From the NCBI GenBank assembly GCA_903837255.1, contig CAILTZ010000273.1:1-5462 (forward strand): a stretch of DNA of 5,462 bases, in the 5' to 3' direction. The DNA comes from an uncultured Pirellula sp. (GTDB taxonomy: Bacteria; Planctomycetota; Planctomycetia; Pirellulales; Pirellulaceae). Both the position numbers and the translations under genes were made by a program. Shown piece by piece: positions 1 to 5,462 of the stretch. The notes beneath the pieces were generated by a model. It did no database searches. It was given only the letters and a program-made list of their open reading frames with translations, and was not told the origin of the DNA. Position 1 is the stretch's first letter. Each line of letters starts with the position of its first letter.

Positions 1-957
1 CCCATCGATCGACTCGCTTTCGCCAAATGGCTCGTCTCGGATCGCAACCCCCTAACGGCCCGCGTTCTTGCCAATCGTACTTGGGAGTACCTCTTCGGTG
101 TCGGAATCGTCCGAACCAGTGAAGAGTTTGGCGCCCAAGGAGACTTGCCAGTCTACCCCGAACTGCTCGACCACCTGGCCTCAGAATTCATCGCTAGCGG
201 CTGGAATATGAAGGAATTGATCCGCAGTATCGTCCTTTCCAACGCATACAAGCAATCCTCGGGAGTCACACCCGAAGCCTTTGAATCCGATCCTGAAAAC
301 ATCCATGTTGCCAGAGGCCCACGATTCCGTGTGGCAGCCGAACAGGTGCGTGACATGGCACTCGATTCTGCAGGTTTGCTTTCCAAAAAATTCTACGGAC
401 CACCCACCCGACCTCCTCAGCCAAACATGGGTCTAAGCGCCGCGTTCGGCTCGCGCACCGACTGGGAAACCAGCAACGGCGAGGATCGCTACCGTAGAGC
501 ACTCTACACCCAATGGCGCCGCAGCAATCCCTACCCCTCCATGACCACCTTCGATGCCCCAACCCGCGAGGTTTGTGTCCTCAAACGAGACCGTACCAAC
601 ACTCCTCTACAAGCCCTCGTGACCCTCAACGACCCCGTCTTCATCGAAGCAGCCCAAGGCCTCGCCCGAAGAGTGTTCATCCAGGAATCAACTCAAGCGA
701 CCGACGATCAATCGAAATTGACGCGCATGTTCCAAATGGTTCTAACTCGCAAACCCAGCGATGCAGAATCCCAAAGCATGCTCAAGCTCTTGCAGGCATC
801 CCGCGAGGATCTCAAGAACCGAGCGGATCAGGCGATGAAACTCGCTACCGAACCAATCGGAAAACTTCCCGAAGGCATTTCAGCTCCCGAACTCGCAAGC
901 TGGGTCCTGGTCGGCAACGTCTTGATGAATCTCGACGAATTCCTGATGACCCCATAA
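1..957 (+). CDS. DUF1553 (PSD1) domain protein, C-terminal part; 5' end outside the window
   Basis: The reading frame is open from base 1 to a TAA at 955-957, giving 318 visible residues and no start codon. The first visible residues already lie inside the DUF1553 (PSD1, PF07587) domain. Recognisable family blocks appear in order: RLAFAKWL (4-11), NPLTARVLANRTW (16-28), LFGVGIV (31-37), PELLDHLASEF (53-63), GW..KELIRSIVLSNAYKQSS (67-87), YRRALYTQWRR (164-174), TFDAPTREVC (183-192) and RTNTPLQALVTLNDPVF (198-214). The end, NLDEFLMTP, matches the usual family terminus, so the 3' end appears intact. In planctomycetes such proteins normally carry an N-terminal signal peptide, a PSCyt1 cytochrome-c-like domain and DUF1549 (PSCyt2); none of these can be seen here. 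The family is thought to act outside the cytoplasm, but its reaction is unknown. The DUF1501 gene starts 121 bp downstream on the same strand, the usual partner arrangement. The family call is very secure; the function is not. Confidence 0.96.
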   Translation, partial: PIDRLAFAKWLVSDRNPLTARVLANRTWEYLFGVGIVRTSEEFGAQGDLPVYPELLDHLASEFIASGWNMKELIRSIVLSNAYKQSSGVTPEAFESDPENIHVARGPRFRVAAEQVRDMALDSAGLLSKKFYGPPTRPPQPNMGLSAAFGSRTDWETSNGEDRYRRALYTQWRRSNPYPSMTTFDAPTREVCVLKRDRTNTPLQALVTLNDPVFIEAAQGLARRVFIQESTQATDDQSKLTRMFQMVLTRKPSDAESQSMLKLLQASREDLKNRADQAMKLATEPIGKLPEGISAPELASWVLVGNVLMNLDEFLMTP

Positions 958-1064
958 CCGATCCATTACCCCATCCTGTAATGCAACCAAACGCCGCTCA
1001 ATAGTACTTGGATATCGAACCACAAGAACATTCGCAAACCATTGCCAACAATCGCCTCGAAAAT

Positions 1065-1072
1065 GGCGGGAG
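1065..1072 (+). promoter_or_regulatory. Shine-Dalgarno site of the DUF1501 gene
   Basis: GGCGGGAG, with GGGAG at 1068-1072, ends six bases before the ATG at 1079. This spacing supports that start, which also places the twin-arginine motif at residues 14-15, as expected for a Tat signal peptide. Confidence 0.7.
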
Positions 1073-1078
1073 CATACC

Positions 1079-2524
1079 ATGGACAAACCAATTCAAGAGC
1101 ACCTCCAAAGTCGCACTCGCAGAACCTTTTTGACCAATACAGGCCTGAGTCTCGGCGCCGTGGCGTTGGCTCAACTCCAAGGAGGTCAAAACACCCTCGC
1201 AGGTGACAACCCACTAGCTCCCAAGCAACCGCATTTCCCAAGGAAAGCCAAACGGGTAATCTACCTTCACATGACCGGCTCGCCACCGAATCTGGATCTC
1301 TATGATTACAAACCCAAGCTTATCGAACTCGATGGTCAGGAAGCCCCCGCATCGTTCATCCAAGGCAAAGAGTTTGCATTCACGACCGGGACCCCCAAGC
1401 TCTTGGGCACCAGACACCAGTTCGAGAAATGTGGCCAAAGTGGTTTGCAACTTTCGGACTGTTTGCCGAACCTCAAAAAGCATGCAGATGAAATGTGCAT
1501 CATCCACTCCATGCACACCGAACAGTTCAACCACGCACCGGCCGAACTGCTCATCTACACCGGTTCACCCCGCAGCGGTCGGCCCTCGTTCGGTTCGTGG
1601 TTGACTTACGGACTCGGAAGCGAAAATGAAAACCTGCCTGCTTTCGTCGTACTCATCAGCAGTGGCGTCCAACCCAATGGGGGCAAGAGCTCCTTTGGAA
1701 GCGGGTTCTTGCCGAGCGTCTACCAAGGTGTCCAGTGCCGCTCCCAGGGCGAGCCGGTCCTCTATGTGTCCGATCCGCCTGGCATCGATCGTCAACTGCG
1801 ACGCAAGAGCCTCGATACCCTGGGTGAACTCAACCAGTTGCAATCGCAGCAATTCGGACACCCCGAAACCATGACGCGCATCTCGCAATATGAACTGGCT
1901 TATCGTATGCAGACAAGCGTCCCGGAAGTTATGGACATCACCAAGGAGAGTGCAGAAACACTGGAAGCCTACGGTGCCAAGCCTGGCGCGTCGAGCTTGG
2001 CCAACAACTGCCTGCTCGCGCGACGACTGGTCGAAGCCGGCGTGCGCTACGTTCAACTCTTTGACTGGGGCTGGGACTTCCACGGTACCGGACCAGGCGA
2101 AGACATCCGCGATGGCCTGACGAAAAAGTGCGAGACGATGGACAAACCCGTCGCGGCACTGATCGGCGATCTCAAACAACGAGGACTCTTGGACGAAACC
2201 CTCATCATCTGGGGTGGCGAGTTCGGCAGGACGCCGTTCCGCGAAGGACGCACTGCCAACGGAGCCCAACTCGGGCGAGATCACTATCCGGACTGCTTCA
2301 GCATGTGGATGGCCGGTGGTGGGGTCAAAGGTGGCTTCGAGTACGGACAGACCGACGAACTAGGCTTTTCCGTCGTCGAGAATCCGGTCCACGTCCACGA
2401 CCTACAAGCCACCTGGATGTACCTGCTCGGATTCGACCACACAAAACTCACGTATCGCTTCCAAGGCCGTGACTATCGATTGACCGATGTGCACGGCAAC
2501 GTCCTCTTTCCGCTTATCTCTTAA
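1079..2524 (+). CDS. DUF1501 domain protein, Tat-exported, complete
   Basis: Complete 481-residue protein of normal family length (DUF1501, PF07394, related to the alkaline phosphatase/sulfatase fold). The N-terminus carries a twin-arginine signal: SRTRRTFL at residues 11-18, followed by a mildly hydrophobic Gly/Ala/Leu stretch, so export by Tat is likely. Family blocks are RVIYLHMTGSPPNLDLYDYKP from about residue 59, MHTEQFNHAPAELL (145-158), SGRPSFGSWLTYGLGS near 166-181, GVRYVQLFDWGWDFHG ending near 336, WGGEFGRTP (378-386) and GRDHYPDC near 399-406. Candidate catalytic or metal-binding residues are D333, H335, E381, D401 and H402; this is inference from conservation. The GSPPNLDL block replaces the commoner GGPSH form but is the variant I associate with a large planctomycete subgroup, so it is not a defect. 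The gene lies 121 bp after the DUF1553 gene, and the two are probably functional partners. The substrate is unknown. The start is supported by the Shine-Dalgarno site at 1065-1072. Confidence 0.97.
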   Translation: MDKPIQEHLQSRTRRTFLTNTGLSLGAVALAQLQGGQNTLAGDNPLAPKQPHFPRKAKRVIYLHMTGSPPNLDLYDYKPKLIELDGQEAPASFIQGKEFAFTTGTPKLLGTRHQFEKCGQSGLQLSDCLPNLKKHADEMCIIHSMHTEQFNHAPAELLIYTGSPRSGRPSFGSWLTYGLGSENENLPAFVVLISSGVQPNGGKSSFGSGFLPSVYQGVQCRSQGEPVLYVSDPPGIDRQLRRKSLDTLGELNQLQSQQFGHPETMTRISQYELAYRMQTSVPEVMDITKESAETLEAYGAKPGASSLANNCLLARRLVEAGVRYVQLFDWGWDFHGTGPGEDIRDGLTKKCETMDKPVAALIGDLKQRGLLDETLIIWGGEFGRTPFREGRTANGAQLGRDHYPDCFSMWMAGGGVKGGFEYGQTDELGFSVVENPVHVHDLQATWMYLLGFDHTKLTYRFQGRDYRLTDVHGNVLFPLIS

Positions 2525-2564
2525 GTAAACATCCGCGGCTACTTTCTATCTTCTAAGCTGTTTG

Positions 2565-2673
2565 GTTTTAGCCCGGAGGGCGGCACAAGAACTGCCTGTC
2601 TGCGCTATCTGTGAGCCGACAAGCGCAAGCGTCGGTTGGCTGCGGGTCACCGACGCATTGGCAGGCCGCCAAC
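2565..2673. repeat. GC-rich intergenic segment with short hairpins, possible dispersed repeat
   Basis: Begins 41 bp after the DUF1501 stop. It contains a perfect small hairpin, GCCC-gga-GGGC (2571-2581), then CCGAC/GTCGG arms around AAGCGCAAGC within 2611-2640, and a GTTGGC (2635-2640) / GCCAAC (2668-2673) pair. No convincing gene runs through it; the open frames crossing it have no family features and overlap the repeats. From memory it resembles palindromic intergenic elements scattered through Pirellulaceae genomes, but only one copy is visible here, so the dispersed-repeat label is an inference. Confidence 0.4.
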
Positions 2674-2676
2674 ACT

Positions 2677-2755
2677 GTCCATTCCGTCCGCCGTCAATAC
2701 TGTCAATACCGTCAATACTGTCAATACCGTCAATACTGTCAATACCGTCAATCCT
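2677..2755. repeat. 9-bp tandem repeat array, unit GTCAATACY
   Basis: Seven consecutive 9-bp units run from 2693 to 2755. The first six alternate strictly between GTCAATACT and GTCAATACC (an 18-bp higher-order unit); the seventh, at 2747-2755, is GTCAATCCT. Degenerate units precede them (GTCCATTCC at 2677-2685 and a 7-base GTCCGCC at 2686-2692), and GTCCAGAAA follows. The array lies between two convergent genes. Its length is a multiple of three, so it stays open in several frames and yields repetitive peptides, which I do not regard as genes. Copy number could vary between strains. Confidence 0.93.
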
Positions 2756-2765
2756 GTCCAGAAAC

Positions 2766-2790
2766 CGCAACGCCGCCTGGCGGCGTTGCG
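2766..2790. repeat. Perfect 12-bp inverted repeat, possible bidirectional terminator
   Basis: CGCAACGCCGCC (2766-2777), one central T (2778), then GGCGGCGTTGCG (2779-2790) form an almost complete palindrome that would fold into a very stable GC-rich hairpin with the innermost bases forming the loop. It lies 14 bp past the stop of the minus-strand gene ending at 2805 and is followed on that strand only by GTTTCTGG, with no U-tract in either direction. It may end or protect convergent transcripts, or be part of a dispersed palindromic element. A classical intrinsic terminator is not supported. Confidence 0.6.
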
Positions 2791-2804
2791 ACACACGAGG
2801 CAAA

Positions 2805-3425
2805 TCACTTCTCTGGCAAGATACGTGGGCCGTCGGTTTCGTAACGGCCCTCGCCACCTCGCTCTCGCCGACCATGGGTCCAGAGCAACCAAGTATTTCG
2901 TTTGAAGTACAGACCGCTGTAATCGTAACCAAAGTTTCCTTCTTCGGGCCTTCGGCATTCGCCCTGGAGCACCCCGCTGCAAGGTCCTTTGAAAGGTGTC
3001 GAACCGCCAACGTATCCGACCGTGTGTTGTGAATCGGTCCCCACGTTGGCAAAGATGCCAGGCATCCAAGGATATCCGGCGCGCTGATTACCATCCATGC
3101 AATATCGACCAGTGTTCTTGCCCGCAATGGATTCCTTGCCCCGGTTTTCGAGCGAATAATTCTCCGCTTGGGAGTCATCGCGATTGCCGAGCTTTACCGT
3201 ACGCTTCGGGGCTACCTGCGTGGGCCTTAGCTCGCCACCCGAGCCATCGATCGGGACTCGGATAATCTGCCCACGGGGATCGGCGGCGATACCCTCTAAA
3301 GAAGGCTGCTTGAACGACACCCGCACAGGTCCTTGGGTCTCTTGTGACAACCCGATCGAATGTGTACTCGTTCCCGCGATGCTCAGTGCCAGAATGTATC
3401 GAAGAGTTTCGCAACCTTCGCGCAT
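2805..3425 (-). CDS. Hypothetical, possibly exported protein with conserved-looking Trp/Gly/Cys C-terminus
   Basis: 206 residues, from ATG at 3425 to TGA at 2807-2805. I recognise no named domain. The N-terminus (basic residues, then LRYILALSIAGTS near 8-20) is a possible but weak signal peptide. Residues about 30-105 are polar and look like a linker or loosely folded region. The C-terminal half has the character of a folded domain rich in Gly and aromatics: YCMDG (108-112), GYPWMPGIFANVG (117-129), GYVGGSTP (137-144), C149 and C157 in a CSGVLQGEC loop, FGYDYSGLYF (165-174), WLLW.HGRR (179-187) and GGEGRY.TDGP (190-200). From memory this resembles lineage-restricted hypothetical proteins of Pirellulaceae. 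C149-C157 could form a disulfide if the protein is exported. The start has a strong Shine-Dalgarno site. The gene lies 135 bp downstream of the HbpS-like gene in the same direction and could be its partner; function unknown. Confidence 0.8.
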   Translation of the reverse strand: MREGCETLRYILALSIAGTSTHSIGLSQETQGPVRVSFKQPSLEGIAADPRGQIIRVPIDGSGGELRPTQVAPKRTVKLGNRDDSQAENYSLENRGKESIAGKNTGRYCMDGNQRAGYPWMPGIFANVGTDSQHTVGYVGGSTPFKGPCSGVLQGECRRPEEGNFGYDYSGLYFKRNTWLLWTHGRRERGGEGRYETDGPRILPEK

Positions 3426-3431
3426 GATCAG

Positions 3432-3437
3432 CCCTCC
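3432..3437 (-). promoter_or_regulatory. Shine-Dalgarno site of the 206-aa hypothetical gene
   Basis: On the minus strand GGAGGG lies six bases before the ATG at 3425-3423. The frame remains open further upstream, so this site is the main reason for choosing that start. Confidence 0.72.
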
Positions 3438-3560
3438 ATGGCCATTGATACGACTGTGTCGTCCTTGTACCTCACACTGTCTATTTTCGGCAGAAACGAC
3501 ACGATCGGTGCAAGCATCGCAGGTATCAAGCTACAACGTGCACAATCACTACAGAGCGAT

Positions 3561-5462
3561 CTAAGCCAATGGGTTGCGATTGAACTTCTGGTAAGGCAAT
3601 CGCACGCCTGCGACAAAGTACTGATCTGCACGAATATTCGCAGGAGCCGTTAAGCTGATCTCACCGACCGAGGTAACGACGTCGTCTTGGTCGACCCCGT
3701 CACCGCTGACCCCAAATCCTCCGACCAGTACTGAGGAGTTCTTGTACATGGCCGAACTACCCGGGAAATAGACAATCCCATTTTGGTTCGCAAGGTTCAG
3801 CGGGTCGCGAAAGTTTCGCGATGCATTGAAGGCATCGAAGGCAACGACGCTCGCTTTGGCAGGATCTGCATAAACCGAAGCAGCAAGTGGAACGTTTCCT
3901 AGGTTCTCTCCCGTTCGCGGATTGATCCCCTGCATGGTCAGCATGCTGAAATCTCCCGGAGGTGCGTCCGACTCGGCTCCAGTTGGGAACCTCGGAGCGG
4001 CTAAAAATCGAAACGTTCGGTTGGTGAATGCCGTTCCCTTTGGAACATCGCTCAGGCCGTCATTGTTCGCATCGACCTGGTCGGCCGTAACCAATCGATC
4101 ACTGGCGTAATAGCCGGTATTACGGCTCTTGGCAACCGCCACATCGATCGAAAAGATCGTGGCGTCCTTCATGCGATAGAGCCCCAAGACTTCACCCTTC
4201 GAGTCGCTCACCGCCAAAACCATCTTGGTGCGGGCCCCGGGTCGGAAATCTTTGTTGAGCCGAATCGCCGCTCGCGTGATGTCCGATTGGGCTATCCCAT
4301 CGCGAATCACCTTCTCGACATCCGCTGCTGTTATGTTGTCAGAGGCAGAATCATGGGGCAAGACCAGCCAACCCTCCGGAACAACATTCGCGTCCTGGTA
4401 CTTTGTTCCGTCAGTTTTTACCTGCATATCCAATCCGCTGTCCGCACCCGTCCCGGCTCCGAGTCTGATCCCCTCTTGGAGCAATCGTTCGACACCCAAG
4501 ATCGGGCTCGCTGTTGTCGGATGGGGTCCAAAGATCTCCAAAGTGATTCCTACGAGATCGATTCGCCCGGAGATGCCGGAAATACCCGACACAATCGGGG
4601 CTCCGCCATTTACCGCTGGTGTGATCACACGATTATTCGGACCAGCGGATGTTCCACCGGCCGTAAAGTATGCGATGAACTCAGCCTCCAAAACTTTTGG
4701 TGCATTGAGCCGCTCGTTCTCCGTCTGGGGGCCAAGCGATCCGCGCGTTGATTCGTGCTGGAAGCCTTGCTCAAACGTCGCATAGCCGTCCTTGCCAGGG
4801 AAAAACACCCCGACCCCACCGAGCAATACAGGTGTTGGATTTCCGTTAACCGTGACGAGCCGGTAGAGCGGTACGCCCCCGGGCAAGGTCGCGATACCTC
4901 GACTCTGGGCTGTCGTGAAGAGTCCCGATTGGAGCCCGTAGGACTCTGGGAAGAGCTTCATGTACTCCTGAGCCTTGTTTGCAACGAACATAGGATTGAC
5001 GTTGAAGCGGCGGCTTAAGGTGATATCGTCGCCACCGAAGCCTTTGATCCCATCGGGCCCGGGATGGATCGAACTGTCACGGCTTTGATGCTCGATTTGC
5101 AAGAGATCAACCAACGGAGTGTTTCGAACCTCAGGCGGAAAGTGTCCGCCGACTCCTATCGGTGCCACAAACCCAGGCCCCCGCAGTACCGAATTGATGT
5201 CGGTGATGTTTGGATTCGATTCAACCACCCGCTGAGGAATGGTCGATTGACTGATGAATCGAACCGTACGCGAAGTCAAAGGGGCTTCGGTATTCGAAAA
5301 GAAAGCCGCCGTTCGTGCCTTCGCAACCGCCCCATCGATCGCAAATACCAAATCCTTATCGCGGCCCGCGAATGTGTTCTTCACGTCCTCTTCGACGCGA
5401 ACTCCAAGGATCTGACCGGCTCGATCGACGATGGCGATGATGGCATCTTTGCTCGGGGTTGC
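3561..5462 (-). CDS. Large protein with two GlcG/HbpS-like (heme-binding-type) domains; 5' end outside the window
   Basis: The minus-strand frame is open from the right edge to a TAG at 3563-3561, giving 633 visible residues. A GTG at 5384 is in frame, but coding continues upstream of it (DAIIAIVDRAGQILGVRV at residues 6-23), so the true start lies beyond the window. Two copies of the GlcG/HbpS pattern (PF03928) are visible. Copy 1 has AIVDRAGQILGV (10-21), AIDGAVAKARTAAFF (41-55) and, after about 155 residues, PVLLGGVGVFFPGKDG (211-226). Copy 2 has ITAADVEKVI (377-386), VLAVSDSKGEVLGLYRM (415-431), SIDVAVAKSRNTGYY (438-452) and, after about 125 residues, VLVGGFGVSGDGVDQDD (578-594). A compact family domain is only about 130 residues, so each copy seems split by a long insertion. 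DANNDGLSD (464-472) resembles a calcium-binding loop. HbpS-type domains bind heme in some bacteria; heme binding here is inference. The protein is probably exported, but the signal region is missing. Confidence 0.88.
   Translation of the reverse strand, partial: ATPSKDAIIAIVDRAGQILGVRVEEDVKNTFAGRDKDLVFAIDGAVAKARTAAFFSNTEAPLTSRTVRFISQSTIPQRVVESNPNITDINSVLRGPGFVAPIGVGGHFPPEVRNTPLVDLLQIEHQSRDSSIHPGPDGIKGFGGDDITLSRRFNVNPMFVANKAQEYMKLFPESYGLQSGLFTTAQSRGIATLPGGVPLYRLVTVNGNPTPVLLGGVGVFFPGKDGYATFEQGFQHESTRGSLGPQTENERLNAPKVLEAEFIAYFTAGGTSAGPNNRVITPAVNGGAPIVSGISGISGRIDLVGITLEIFGPHPTTASPILGVERLLQEGIRLGAGTGADSGLDMQVKTDGTKYQDANVVPEGWLVLPHDSASDNITAADVEKVIRDGIAQSDITRAAIRLNKDFRPGARTKMVLAVSDSKGEVLGLYRMKDATIFSIDVAVAKSRNTGYYASDRLVTADQVDANNDGLSDVPKGTAFTNRTFRFLAAPRFPTGAESDAPPGDFSMLTMQGINPRTGENLGNVPLAASVYADPAKASVVAFDAFNASRNFRDPLNLANQNGIVYFPGSSAMYKNSSVLVGGFGVSGDGVDQDDVVTSVGEISLTAPANIRADQYFVAGVRLPYQKFNRNPLA

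Noticed and set aside
1565..2284. 239-aa minus-strand open frame antisense to the DUF1501 gene.
   Set aside because: It lies wholly opposite a clearly conserved DUF1501 coding region; such long shadow frames are common opposite genes with this base composition.
2693..2755. TTGAC words repeated on the minus strand every 9 bp (TTGACA every 18 bp), resembling stacked -35 boxes.
   Set aside because: They are a by-product of the tandem unit. No matching -10 box lies at 16-18 bp, and the array is downstream of the minus-strand genes.
2677..2755. Possible CRISPR-like array.
   Set aside because: Units are only 9 bp with no spacers between them and no cas genes nearby; it is a simple tandem repeat.
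2562..3032. Plus-strand open frame with repeated SILSIP units.
   Set aside because: It is another translation of the same tandem array, running antisense through the 206-aa gene, with no domain evidence.
2546..3178. Minus-strand 210-aa open frame containing repeated IDSIDG units, superficially like a repeat protein.
   Set aside because: The repeats come from the 9-bp DNA array, and the rest overlaps the better-supported 206-aa gene in another frame. No family motifs or suitable ribosome binding site were seen.
3426..3560. Possible separate promoter for the 206-aa gene, such as TTGATA or TTGCAC words on the minus strand.
   Set aside because: No convincing -10 element at proper spacing was found, so a promoter could not be supported from sequence alone.
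4225..4785. 186-aa plus-strand open frame within the HbpS-like gene.
   Set aside because: It is antisense to the HbpS-like coding frame, which has recognisable duplicated motifs; the plus frame has none.

Overview
The window looks like chromosomal DNA from a planctomycete, most likely a member of the Pirellulaceae (Rhodopirellula/Blastopirellula-like). The strongest evidence is the DUF1553 (PSD1) gene followed by a Tat-exported DUF1501 gene on the + strand, a pairing that is greatly expanded in Planctomycetota. The two minus-strand genes also resemble planctomycete proteins. These assignments rest on motif recognition from memory; no database search was run.

Layout: positions 1-957 hold the 3' part of a DUF1553 gene that begins outside the window. 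After a 121-bp spacer comes a complete DUF1501 gene (1079-2524) with a good Shine-Dalgarno sequence. The two are co-oriented and probably co-transcribed. A 280-bp convergent intergenic region follows (2525-2804). It has no credible gene but is rich in repeats: a GC-rich segment with short hairpins, seven 9-bp tandem units (GTCAATACY) and a perfect 12-bp-arm inverted repeat. On the minus strand there are a complete 206-aa gene of unknown function (3425 down to 2805) and, upstream of it, a large gene open at the right edge of the window (5462 down to 3561). The large gene encodes a protein with two GlcG/HbpS-like (heme-binding-type) domains, each apparently split by a long insertion.

How the genes work together: the DUF1553/DUF1501 pair is probably an exported module whose biochemical role is not established. 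DUF1553 proteins usually carry cytochrome-c-like and DUF1549 domains N-terminally, which here would lie before position 1. The HbpS-like gene and the 206-aa gene are 135 bp apart in the same direction and may form an operon, but each could also be transcribed separately. I see no defence system, CRISPR array, transposase, tRNA or rRNA. The items most worth a second look are the duplicated, insertion-split HbpS protein, its small neighbour, and the compound repeat between the convergent genes.
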